Shown here: positions 44,552 to 52,815 of the stretch, piece after piece
Position numbering within the stretch: position 1 is the first letter of the stretch
Layout: every line of letters begins with the position of its first letter
Assembly (NCBI RefSeq): GCF_000485795.1
Contig: NZ_AXZL01000076.1
Coordinates: 310,001 to 374,000, forward strand
Direction: 5' to 3'
DNA from: Shewanella decolorationis S12
Lineage (GTDB): Bacteria; Pseudomonadota; Gammaproteobacteria; Enterobacterales; Shewanellaceae
DNA length: 64,000 nucleotides
Program-made: the position numbers and the translations under genes
Notes under the pieces: generated by a model
Seen by the model: the letters and a program-made list of their open reading frames with translations, nothing else
What the model was told of the DNA's origin: nothing
Databases searched by the model: none

Positions 44552-46141
44552 CTACTCAGCTCCGTGGGAAAGTAAAAATTGCGCGTATTCCCTGTCACTT
44601 TTTTGTATATGGTTAACTAACCAGGATTTTAAAAATGCCATAAGTTCATCGGCAACATCTTCACCTCTCGCTACCCGCTTCTGGAAATCCAGCACCTGAC
44701 CAACAAGTTGAGCATGCTTTTCTTTATGTCCAGCTGTTTGAGGATAACCAAAGCGTGCAAACAGTTCTTCTTCATAGGAAAAATGGTTGGCAGTGTAATC
44801 CACCAGTCCTTGAACGATACGCTTAATCGCCTCGAGTCCATAGGCCTCACTTAGGGTTCGGTGCAATTCGTTGACTAAAGAAACTAAACGTTGATGTTGG
44901 CGGTTAATTTCAGGCATACCGATATCAAGTTCAGGTCCCCATTTTACAAATAGCTGGCTTTGGGCTTGATTAGAGGTAAATAGCTGTTTGTCTACGTGGA
45001 AACGATGTAACAGTGAACCGATCTCCTGTGACATATTATAAACTTTGAGACTAGACAAGTTAGTTTGATTTGTATGATGAGCATTCTTCAACGCAAGTTC
45101 GGCCATCACACTGATATTTTTGTTGATTTCCTCCGCCACGGCATGCTGCTCTTCCGAGGCGGCAGCAATTTGGTGAGACATATCCGTAATGCTCTCGACA
45201 TGAGTCACGATTTCACCTAGAGATTTATGTGCTTGCTCAACCATTAAGGCAGTCTCATCGGCGATGGTGACATTTTTTAACATGACTTCGACACTCTGTT
45301 GGGCGCCTTTTTGCAATGTCGTTATTTGCTGTTGAATTTCAGCAGTCGCCTCAGAGGTGCGTTTTGCTAAATTTCGCACTTCATCAGCCACAACCGCAAA
45401 TCCTCGACCATGCTCACCCGCTCTGGCACTCTCAATCGCCGCATTGAGTGCCAGTAAATTGGTTTGTTCGGCCACTTGCGAGATAGTCTCAATAATGCTG
45501 CTAATGCTATTCGTATCGGCGGCAAGGTGTTCAATCACTGCTTTTGTTTGGTGAATTTGCGACGTCATATCGCTGATTTTATTGACTATAGTACCCATTA
45601 CTTCATCACCATGTTTAGCTGAAGTCTGAGCAATATCAGCAGCTTGTGCGGTGTTAGCAGCATTATGTGAAACTTCTTGTACGGTTGAAACCATCTGGGT
45701 CATTGCCGTTGCCGCAAGCTCGGTTTGGCGCTCTTGCTCTAACACGCCTTGTTTTGCCTGCTCACTAATCGTCTTTATGTCGGTGGCGACCTTCTTCATC
45801 CATTCGCTGGTATCAACTAGAGATAAAATAGTACGACTTACATCTTCGCCCATGCGATTGATGCTGTGTACGACAGTGTGGAACACGCCCGCATCTTTCT
45901 CATCAAGCTGATAGCTCAAATCACCGTCACCTAAGTGATGAGCGGCACGCTCGAGGTGCCTTAAATTACGGATAAGTTTGTTAATGTTAAAAAATAAAAT
46001 AAGGGCAAGTGCGATTAAACATAAGGTTGCAACCCAATGCGCGCTACTAAGCAAACAATAGAGGGGATATAAAAGTAAAACCATGGGAGCGAAAATAATA
46101 CCATATCCCATAGTGCCCCTCTTAACAGTGGTGCTAGCCAT
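44552..46141 (-). CDS. Chemoreceptor fused to C-terminal bacteriohemerythrin
   Basis: This 529-residue protein has two N-terminal membrane helices with almost no periplasmic loop (about 8-55), HAMP and the signalling coil with tip EQTNLLALNAAIESARAGEH (about 222-241). A hemerythrin domain follows (about 405-529). Its di-iron ligands are visible: His in INRQHQRLV, His and Glu in ANHFSYEEELF, His residues in GHKEKH, and His/Asp in LVNHIQKSDREY. Such fusions sense oxygen or redox state in the cytoplasm and signal to CheA (as in DcrH). The start is the ATG at 46141 after GAAGGAG; a TTG at 46156 lies inside that site. Confidence 0.93.
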   Translation of the reverse strand: MASTTVKRGTMGYGIIFAPMVLLLYPLYCLLSSAHWVATLCLIALALILFFNINKLIRNLRHLERAAHHLGDGDLSYQLDEKDAGVFHTVVHSINRMGEDVSRTILSLVDTSEWMKKVATDIKTISEQAKQGVLEQERQTELAATAMTQMVSTVQEVSHNAANTAQAADIAQTSAKHGDEVMGTIVNKISDMTSQIHQTKAVIEHLAADTNSISSIIETISQVAEQTNLLALNAAIESARAGEHGRGFAVVADEVRNLAKRTSEATAEIQQQITTLQKGAQQSVEVMLKNVTIADETALMVEQAHKSLGEIVTHVESITDMSHQIAAASEEQHAVAEEINKNISVMAELALKNAHHTNQTNLSSLKVYNMSQEIGSLLHRFHVDKQLFTSNQAQSQLFVKWGPELDIGMPEINRQHQRLVSLVNELHRTLSEAYGLEAIKRIVQGLVDYTANHFSYEEELFARFGYPQTAGHKEKHAQLVGQVLDFQKRVARGEDVADELMAFLKSWLVNHIQKSDREYAQFLLSHGAE

Positions 46142-46320
46142 TTTTGGCTCCTTCAAAAATGCGGTAAAACATCAGTCAAAGGTTAGACAAATTTAGATAA
46201 CTGTCAGAACTTAGTGTCATTTAATGAGTTTTTTCTTTAACACTCTTAAGACTAGTCCCTAATGAGGTAAGAAACAAAGTCCGAAAGATTGAGTTTGGCA
46301 AAATTTTGCCATTCGCCAAA

Positions 46321-46336
46321 TTTGAAGCAGATCACA
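46321..46336. promoter_or_regulatory. CRP-like site
   Basis: TTTGA-N6-TCACA, one mismatch to the CRP core TGTGA-N6-TCACA. It lies 180 nt upstream of the chemoreceptor start and 122 nt upstream of the small DUF3149 gene. Confidence 0.45.
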
Positions 46337-46382
46337 CGGTTAACCTGTAGTTACAATATTGTTTGTAGGTGTCGATTTTTTA

Positions 46383-46396
46383 TTGATCAGGATCAG
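46383..46396. promoter_or_regulatory. FNR/EtrA-like site
   Basis: TTGAT-CAGG-ATCAG, one mismatch to the FNR box TTGAT-N4-ATCAA. It lies 62 nt upstream of the DUF3149 start, an activating distance if transcription begins near 46431. Confidence 0.55.
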
Positions 46397-46457
46397 TATT
46401 TGTTAATGCTAAGGGCGCTAGTGTAGAGGGGACTTCACAGGAAAGAGGATTTCAATC

Positions 46458-46586
46458 ATGGCATTTTGGTTAGATTTAATGTTCGGTAACCCAATAGGTT
46501 TACTTTCAATGATCGTTATCTTTAGCACTATAGGGATAATTTCTTATATCACCTGGATGTTCATCGTGAAGTCCGCGCAACAATAG
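46458..46586 (+). CDS. Small membrane protein, DUF3149 family (42 residues)
   Basis: The ATG at 46458 follows AAGAGGA with 8-nt spacing. The product begins MAFWLDLMFGNPIGLLSMIV and has one membrane helix (about 13-36) and a short basic tail (VKSAQQ). The N-terminal W-DL-FG-P-GL pattern is that of DUF3149 proteins. Its own terminator follows at 46640. Function unknown; the FNR-like site upstream hints at expression under low oxygen. Confidence 0.8.
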   Translation: MAFWLDLMFGNPIGLLSMIVIFSTIGIISYITWMFIVKSAQQ

Positions 46587-46638
46587 TAGTTTTTGCTTCC
46601 AAATTGTTATTCTGTTCATTGTAGAAATTGCACGTTGT

Positions 46639-46668
46639 TATGGGGGTTATAATAACCCCCATTTTTTG
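46639..46668 (+). terminator. Terminator of the DUF3149 gene
   Basis: Perfect stem ATGGGGGTTA/TAACCCCCAT with a 2-3 nt loop, then six T. Confidence 0.88.
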
Positions 46669-46702
46669 TGCCTGTGATTTCTGCTTTAGCACACAACCTG
46701 CA

Positions 46703-47314
46703 TTAAGCGGCATGTTTACGATTTTGCACTAAACCATTTAGAAACTGCGGACGTGCTTTGATTAAGTGTTGCATCTCTTCTTGACTCGGTTCACCCGCTG
46801 GCAAACGTAATACGCCACGATTTAAATACATGCGTGCTTTCATGGAAATCTTATAGTCTGCTGTTGGGCCTTGGATCGCATAATGACGTTCATTACCTAA
46901 ACATTCGAGGATGCAGGCATTGAGTAAGCTTTTAACTGCGGGTTCATTTTGCGGCAATGTCAGAATAGTGGCGCCCTGTAAAAAAAACTCCCGCAATAAT
47001 GCGCGCTCGGCTCGGTCAAGCAAGTTAACCTTAGCCTCAATGGTTTCTATCATTCGCTTATCGCTAAGATGACGAATCGACTCATCCAAACCCAAGTTCA
47101 ATAATTGAGTTAAAAAATAAGCAATTGAAATGATTAGCCCTAAGCCAACAAAATGAGCATGCTCAGGGACAAACTTATCTAACGCTAATAGGCTAAGGAT
47201 ATTTGATGGAATCGCCAATAAAACGGCACAACTCACCATTAACCATAACATAACCCTAAACATCATCTTTTTAGGACTAAACAACTTCACAGAATCCAGT
47301 TTGAGTTTAATCAT
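46703..47314 (-). CDS. SieB-like superinfection-exclusion domain protein
   Basis: This 203-residue protein has two N-terminal membrane helices (about residues 20-40 and 55-78). A cytoplasmic domain follows with LLDRAERALLREFFLQGATI, then LPQNEPAVKSLLNACILE and YKISMKARMYLNRG. This order fits the SieB (superinfection exclusion B) family, whose prophage members block phage growth. No phage genes are near, so the role may differ. The frame opens from a GTG at 47374, but the ATG at 47314 follows CAGGGATAAC and is preferred. Confidence 0.65.
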   Translation of the reverse strand: MIKLKLDSVKLFSPKKMMFRVMLWLMVSCAVLLAIPSNILSLLALDKFVPEHAHFVGLGLIISIAYFLTQLLNLGLDESIRHLSDKRMIETIEAKVNLLDRAERALLREFFLQGATILTLPQNEPAVKSLLNACILECLGNERHYAIQGPTADYKISMKARMYLNRGVLRLPAGEPSQEEMQHLIKARPQFLNGLVQNRKHAA

Positions 47315-47485
47315 AATGTTATCCCTGCGACAAAAAATTGAACTGTTGCCAACATCAAGCAAGTTTAATGCCACTACATTGTTAGTGTGTAGAGGGATAT
47401 TTCAGAGGGATAAAATGCACAATTTCTTGTGCTTGAGTCTATGCTTATAAGCATCCAACTCGCTATCAGATAAAGTTTATTTAAG

Positions 47486-49117
47486 ATGCTGACATTCTTT
47501 AGCCAATTTATTAAAAGCCCGATAGGTCGGCATCTCACCTTGTCTATTGTGCTATTCAGCTCCTTAATCACGTTAATGACTTCCGCTTATCAACTTATTA
47601 GTGATTACCGAGGAGATGTCAGCCGGATTGATCGCGTTTTCTCTAATATCGAAAAAGCCAATCTAGATGTGTTAGCGGCAAGTATTTGGGTGATCGATGA
47701 AAGACTTATTAATACTCAGTTGAATGGTTTAATTCAACTACCTGATATCAATTACATTTCTATAAAAGATGATAGCGGGCAGTCTTGGAACTCTGGTAAC
47801 GAAAAGCAAACCCACACCCTAAAAAAGATTTTCCCTCTGATTTATAAGTCGCCAACCGATAACATCAATGTCGGAACCCTTGAGGTTCAAGTAGATATGG
47901 ATGCGATTTACCAACGTCTTTTTGATAAAGCGATCCTCATTTTGCTTTCCAATGGCATAAAAACATTCTTAGTCGCTGGATTTATTCTGTTTCTAGTTTG
48001 GTACAACATCACTAAGCATCTGGATAAACTCAGTAATTACTGCAAACGTATCAACTTAGATACTGACTTTGAACCTCTCCAATTTGAACGTAAAGAGAAA
48101 ATCGATGAGTTTAAACAAGTGGCCGATGCTATTAACAGTATGCAGGGCCAGCTTCGTAGCTCATTCGAGGCATTAAAAAACTCCAAAGCAGAATTGCAAA
48201 CAGCGTTAGAAGATAGAGAACGCTTACTCAAACTTGAACGCAGTTATAAAGAAGAGCTTGCAAGGCAAGTTAAAGAAAGAACACAGGAATTAGAACAATC
48301 CTTAGCAGCGTTGAAACGGGCACAGCAGGTATTAGTCGAGCAGGAAAAGATGGCAGCTTTGGGTGGCTTAGTCTCGGGTGTCGCCCATGAAATTAACACT
48401 CCGATAGGTATTTGCTTGACGGCAGCTAGCGCTCAGTTGAGTCATATAGAAGAACTCATCGAACTTATTCACAGTGAGCAGGCTACGCTGGATGAAATTA
48501 ATGCGATTTTGGATGAGTATCAACAAAGCTGTGAGTTAATCGTACGAAATATCACCAAAGCAAGCAGTCTTATCCAAAAATTCAAGACGATCGCCATTGA
48601 TCGCAGCCATGAAGAGCATCAATGTATCAATTTACAAAGCCAGTTAAAGGAGATTTTAGAGTCTAGTTTGATTATGCATCCTAAGGTTCACGCACAAACT
48701 GAATTACTTGTCGATCCAACATTAAATATCCAAACTAATGTCAGTCTACTGAACCAAATTGTCAGCAATATTTTATCAAACGCCTTTACCCATGCATTCC
48801 AAGATAGAGACAACAATCAGGTACAAATTAAGGCATCTATTGAACAAGATTTTGTGAATATAAGCATTCAAAACAATGGCATTACTATACCACCTGAAGT
48901 TGCTGAACATATGTTTGAGCCATTTTTCACCACCAACAGAAGTAAAGGTGGCACTGGATTAGGGTTATCCGCCGCTTTTAATGCGGCCACTTTGCTAAAG
49001 GGAACGATGAGCTACAAAGCAGACTCCCAGCTTGGGGGAGCACAATTTGATATTCGCATCCCACTAGCACAATGCAGTGGCCCCAAGTTAAGCACACAGC
49101 AAGAAATGACCACTTGA
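47486..49117 (+). CDS. Orphan sensor histidine kinase
   Basis: This 543-residue kinase has two membrane helices (about 12-35 and 150-172) flanking a periplasmic sensor of about 115 residues. A HAMP-like linker and a long coiled coil (about 220-290) follow. The H-box GVAHEINTPIG has its His near residue 301. The ATPase domain has N-box NILSNAFTHAF, F-box MFEPFFTTN and G-box GGTGLGLS. It should phosphorylate a response regulator, but none is adjacent. The ligand is unknown. Confidence 0.9.
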   Translation: MLTFFSQFIKSPIGRHLTLSIVLFSSLITLMTSAYQLISDYRGDVSRIDRVFSNIEKANLDVLAASIWVIDERLINTQLNGLIQLPDINYISIKDDSGQSWNSGNEKQTHTLKKIFPLIYKSPTDNINVGTLEVQVDMDAIYQRLFDKAILILLSNGIKTFLVAGFILFLVWYNITKHLDKLSNYCKRINLDTDFEPLQFERKEKIDEFKQVADAINSMQGQLRSSFEALKNSKAELQTALEDRERLLKLERSYKEELARQVKERTQELEQSLAALKRAQQVLVEQEKMAALGGLVSGVAHEINTPIGICLTAASAQLSHIEELIELIHSEQATLDEINAILDEYQQSCELIVRNITKASSLIQKFKTIAIDRSHEEHQCINLQSQLKEILESSLIMHPKVHAQTELLVDPTLNIQTNVSLLNQIVSNILSNAFTHAFQDRDNNQVQIKASIEQDFVNISIQNNGITIPPEVAEHMFEPFFTTNRSKGGTGLGLSAAFNAATLLKGTMSYKADSQLGGAQFDIRIPLAQCSGPKLSTQQEMTT

Positions 49118-49171
49118 GTTGCTATAAAATGGTTGAAATAAACGTAAGATCTCACACGCGTTTTAGTTTAT

Positions 49172-49975
49172 TTATTCGTTTGCCAGTTGCGCCAGTCTTG
49201 CGAGCACACGACTTGCGGCCACAAATCCAAAAGTGCCCGTCACCATAGTCACAGCCCCAAAGCCAGACGCACAATCCATACGCATCGAGCCATCTGCGCC
49301 AGCCTTGCTGCTACACACGGAACCATCGGCCTGAGGGTAAACTAATTGTTCGCTGGAAAACACTGCATCTACTGCAAAACGACGCTGCACATTTTTTGAG
49401 AAGTTATATTCGCGGCGCAAAATATTACGCACTTTGGCCAGCAAAGGATCTTGATAGGTTTTTGCCAGATCGGTGAGCTGAATTTGCGTAGGATCGGTTT
49501 GACCGCCCGCACCACCAACCGTCACTATTTTAATTTTTTGGCGTTTACACCAAGCAATTAACGCAGCTTTTTGCTTAACTGCATCAATACAATCAACCAC
49601 ATAATCAATATTGCCCCCAGCCTTTGCTCCGAGCAAATACTCACCGAGGTTATCGACAGTAATAAAATCTTCCACTTCATTCACTTGGCAATCGGGATTA
49701 ATTGCGCGGATCCGCTGCGCCATCACTGCCACTTTAGATTCGCCGATCGTCGCTGTCAGAGCATGAATTTGACGGTTCGTGTTGGTTACACAGATATCAT
49801 CCAAATCAATCAGGGTAATTTGGCCAATACCACTGCGCGCCAACGCCTCAGCAGCCCAAGTACCAACGCCACCGATGCCAATCACCACCACATGGGAGGC
49901 GGCAAATTTAGCGAGCGCCTTTTGCCCGTATAGGCGGCCAATGCCACCAAAGCGATTTTGATAGGCTTCAGTCAT
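49172..49975 (-). CDS. tcdA: tRNA threonylcarbamoyladenosine dehydratase
   Basis: This 267-residue E1/ThiF-like enzyme cyclises t6A37 of tRNA to ct6A, using ATP. The adenylation fold is clear (VVIGIGGVGTWAAEALARSG, then DLDDICVTNTNRQ), and VTVGGAGGQTDPTQI and FGFVAASRVL are characteristic of TcdA (formerly CsdL). The histidine kinase gene converges on it. Confidence 0.94.
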   Translation of the reverse strand: MTEAYQNRFGGIGRLYGQKALAKFAASHVVVIGIGGVGTWAAEALARSGIGQITLIDLDDICVTNTNRQIHALTATIGESKVAVMAQRIRAINPDCQVNEVEDFITVDNLGEYLLGAKAGGNIDYVVDCIDAVKQKAALIAWCKRQKIKIVTVGGAGGQTDPTQIQLTDLAKTYQDPLLAKVRNILRREYNFSKNVQRRFAVDAVFSSEQLVYPQADGSVCSSKAGADGSMRMDCASGFGAVTMVTGTFGFVAASRVLARLAQLANE

Positions 49976-50447
49976 TAATACTTACCTTATATCTAGCTAA
50001 ATACATCCGCATGGATGGAATCACTATCCTGCGCAGCATAATGCAATAAAAATTCGCCGTGGATTCTAAACGATTTAACCCCAAAATCGAAATCAAACTC
50101 GCTCTATGCCCAGCATTCAAGGTGTACTGCCGCACTATTGTTTTGTCGATTTAAGCTGACACTAAGTCACTACAACTGTCCCAACAAGTTAGCCGCTGCA
50201 ACCGGGCTCACCGAACAGCCCCTGCAAAGTTGTATTTATTCATATAGGCAAAGCTATCTCGCCAAAGTCAGTCAAGAGAGTTTAAAAAAAGCACTATCAA
50301 GCCATAAATCCATTTTATTACAATGCCTTAACCAACAATCAAGTTCATTATGCCAATACAAGCTCGCACGAATGAATAAAATCTCTTATTGAAAGCACAA
50401 CAGATTTAATCAATTGAAAGGCACGACAGAAATAGCCTAGATCTTAA

Positions 50448-50485
50448 GCACATAAACAAGTACCCCCATAATTTGGGTTATGTGC
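50448..50485. repeat. Stem-loop in intergenic region
   Basis: GCACATAA (50448-50455) pairs with TTATGTGC (50478-50485), with CCC/GGG inside. No T-run follows; role unknown. Confidence 0.45.
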
Positions 50486-50574
50486 GGTACTCAAGCGGGC
50501 TAGAACAGAACGATAACGAAGACACAGCCAATAATGTAGATTATTTTGCCTTGCTAATGATTACTCAGCAAAGC

Positions 50575-50599
50575 ACCCGTTAAATGTGGGCTAACGGGT
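50575..50599. repeat. Stem-loop in intergenic region
   Basis: ACCCGTTA (50575-50582) pairs with TAACGGGT (50592-50599), 9-nt loop. No T-run, so not a terminator. Confidence 0.45.
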
Positions 50600-50744
50600 A
50601 TGACTAACAATCCCTTGCTCTTTCCCCTCATAAAGCCGCTTGCCCTTAACCGGGCCAAATAACGAGGCATTGCTTCCCGTTATGGCTGTCAATGCCTATA
50701 GCAGTCAGGCTTATCTAAACTAGACAAAAAACGTCTACATACAC

Positions 50745-51027
50745 TAGGGCGTGTTGACGTTTCAGGGTTATTTTTGCAGCAGTTTAGCTGGCTTTTATGC
50801 AAGGCAATGTCCGTGCAGTGTCGTTATTCTACATAAACAGACGATAACGCAGCAGTAAAGCCTGCCAAATGCTGCCCGAAGGGTTCGTCTGGCAAGCCCT
50901 TGCTCTGACTTTCTGTCATAGGAGCCGCTCGTCATTTGAATAGAATAACAACACATCATTCCTCGTTCCGCGAGCACGTGCTTGCCAGAAAGAGCAAAAT
51001 CTAATCTCGAAACGTCAACACGCCCTA
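50745..51027. mobile_element. MITE-like element with 19-bp inverted ends
   Basis: The ends are perfect inverted repeats: TAGGGCGTGTTGACGTTTC at 50745-50763 and its complement at 51009-51027. If the outer TA is the target duplication, the element is about 279 bp from GGGCG to CGCCC. It encodes no transposase. Inside, GTTATTCTA (50823-50831) pairs with TAGAATAAC (50941-50949). A partial copy of one end lies at 1635-1653, supporting a dispersed family probably moved by a transposase elsewhere. Confidence 0.75.
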
Positions 51028-51430
51028 ATACTATGGTCTAGGGTAACCCTACTCGCTTCATTAGCAAGCTTATGCTAGCTAGGGTAAAACAAGATATAAA
51101 TGACGCTCAAACAATTTTGATATTACATATTGATTTTTAAAAGATAACTAAATCAAACAACCATATAGATTTGATAAAAAATACCTCTTTACTCGAATTT
51201 ATTATCGTACTGAGTACCAAATAGCATCAATCAGCCTATTTATGACAAACTTGCGACAACATTAGTATATGCTACAGTTACCCCCGCCGGCTCGCTTATG
51301 CCATGGCGCCTCACATACCTCTTTAGTGGTAAGTGAAAAAGACAGTTTTACCACTTTCACGCCGATTTACGATCAAGCTATAGGGAAAATTCCTAAAAAA
51401 CCCCGAATACGGACAAGGAGAGCCAAAAAC

Positions 51431-51460
51431 ATGATCTGCAACACAGCCTGTGAGTCGTAA
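51431..51460 (+). other. Possible 9-codon leader ORF before the porin gene
   Basis: An ATG at 51431 has AAGGAG ten bases upstream and reads MICNTACES then TAA. It lies 111 nt before the porin ATG. A hairpin TTGTTAC/GTAACAA follows at about 51493-51514. It is either a leader peptide or chance; the same frame is open back to 51269. Confidence 0.3.
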
Positions 51461-51570
51461 AACTGTAAGAATCGGCGGCAACTTTGTTACTGATTTCTGT
51501 AACAAATGTGTTAAACCACACAAAAACCATGAAAAATGGATAAGAACTTAGGTTCGAGGGAGCACAAAAC

Positions 51571-52635
51571 ATGAAAAAGACATTCATCTCTGCATCAGTT
51601 GCATCAGTACTGGCACTGGCTTCATTCGGCGCGCTAGCCGAAGGCCCAAGCTTCTACGGTCGTTTAGAGCTTGCACTTACTAATACTGAAACAGGTGCAA
51701 CTCTACAATCTGGAACAAATGGTGTTGACACAGCAAACTATGCTGATGAAAACAATGCTGGTACCTATTTAGAAAACAACTTCTCTCTGTTAGGTGTTAA
51801 AGGTTCTGAAAAGATCGCTGACGGTTATGATGTTGTTTATCAAATGGAGTTCCAAGTTGAAAACACTTCAGGTTCTGGTGATGTTTTCAAAGCTCGTAAC
51901 ACTTTCTTAGGTTTAAAAACTAATGCAGGTACTGTATTAGTAGGTCGTAACGACACAGTATTCAAACAAGCTGAAGGCGCGGTAGACGTATTTGGTAACA
52001 CTAACGCGGATATCGACCGTCTAGTTAGCGCTCAAACCCGTAGCGCAGACGGTGTTTGGTACTACTCTCCAAAAATCGCTAACTTAGTGACGTTAAACGC
52101 AACTTATCTGTTCGACGATAACGACACTACAGCAAAAACTAACGAAAGCTTATACGCTCTGAGCGCGACTCTGGGTGATAGCAAATTTAAAGATCAAAAC
52201 TACTATGTCGCTGTAGCTTACAACAAAGGTATCGCTGGTGTTGATGCATACCGTGGTGTTGCTCAAGTTAAATTTGGTGACTTCAAAGTGGGCGGTTTAT
52301 TCCAACAATCTGAAGATGTTGTGAATAGCGCTAAAGATGGTAATACCTACTTTGTAAACGTAGTTTACACCTTAAACGGTGTTAACCTGAAAGCTGAATA
52401 CGGTTCAGATGAAGCAGGTTTCGGTAACTACTACAAAAACGTAAACAAAGGTGGCGCAACTGGTACTGATATCAGCGTGCAAAACTTCAACGTCGGTGCT
52501 GATTACCGCTTCTCTAAATCAACTATGGTATATGGCCAATACGCAATGTACCGTGGTGACCATGTCGTAGCGGGTAACAAAGTAGACTTACAAGACGACA
52601 ACGTATTCTCTGTAGGTGTACGTTACGACTTCTAA
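51571..52635 (+). CDS. Outer-membrane porin (Gram-negative general porin type)
   Basis: This 354-residue protein has a signal peptide (cleavage after GALA, about residue 23). The mature porin starts EGPSFYGRLELALTNTETGA. Alternating beta-strands, FKARNTFLGLKTNAGTVLVG and the constriction-loop region DVFGNTNADIDRL follow, and it ends in Phe (VGVRYDF). It forms a trimeric diffusion channel for small solutes. The high use of preferred codons (GGT, CGT, AAC) and strong SD (GAGGGAG) suggest very high expression, in line with the long leader. Confidence 0.95.
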   Translation: MKKTFISASVASVLALASFGALAEGPSFYGRLELALTNTETGATLQSGTNGVDTANYADENNAGTYLENNFSLLGVKGSEKIADGYDVVYQMEFQVENTSGSGDVFKARNTFLGLKTNAGTVLVGRNDTVFKQAEGAVDVFGNTNADIDRLVSAQTRSADGVWYYSPKIANLVTLNATYLFDDNDTTAKTNESLYALSATLGDSKFKDQNYYVAVAYNKGIAGVDAYRGVAQVKFGDFKVGGLFQQSEDVVNSAKDGNTYFVNVVYTLNGVNLKAEYGSDEAGFGNYYKNVNKGGATGTDISVQNFNVGADYRFSKSTMVYGQYAMYRGDHVVAGNKVDLQDDNVFSVGVRYDF

Positions 52636-52658
52636 TATCCTTTCGGATATTAACTAAT

Positions 52659-52688
52659 AAAAACCTACCGCTTGCGGTAGGTTTTTTT
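52659..52688 (+). terminator. Terminator of the porin gene
   Basis: Stem CCTACCG/CGGTAGG with loop CTTG inside an A-tract/T-tract (seven T). A second hairpin TAATATCC/GGATATTA (52633-52652) overlaps the stop codon and may stabilise the 3' end. Confidence 0.9.
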
Positions 52689-52815
52689 ATGCCTTGTATT
52701 TGGGACAAGTGCTTCTTTAGTTCATATCAGAAGTCATAAAAAAGCCACTCAAGGGACACTTAAGTGGCTTTGATTAACTTGTTGCAACTAGATCTTACGC
52801 AAGCTCAAATTACCT

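Larger units (their letters stand above)
46142..46457. other. 316-nt divergent promoter region with CRP- and FNR-like sites
   Basis: Lies between the hemerythrin chemoreceptor (minus) and the DUF3149 gene (plus). It holds the two operator-like sites listed at 46321 and 46383; otherwise AT-rich with no ORF. Confidence 0.5.
49976..51570. other. 1.6-kb intergenic region
   Basis: No ORF here has convincing start signals or codon use. Visible are two stem-loops (50448-50485 and 50575-50599), the MITE-like element (50745-51027), and the porin leader (about 51240-51570). Separate entries describe these. An 84-codon frame at 50138 begins with TTG and looks random. Confidence 0.5.

Noticed and set aside
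47374..47571. 65-codon minus-strand ORF
   Set aside because: Mostly antisense to the start of the histidine kinase gene and unsupported by a start signal.
50138..50392. 84-codon plus-strand ORF in the large intergenic region
   Set aside because: Begins with TTG, has no Shine-Dalgarno, and its composition looks random; no recognisable family.
51269..51460. 63-codon plus-strand ORF upstream of the porin
   Set aside because: No ribosome site at its ATG and an atypical proline/arginine-rich product; only its last nine codons follow a good SD.
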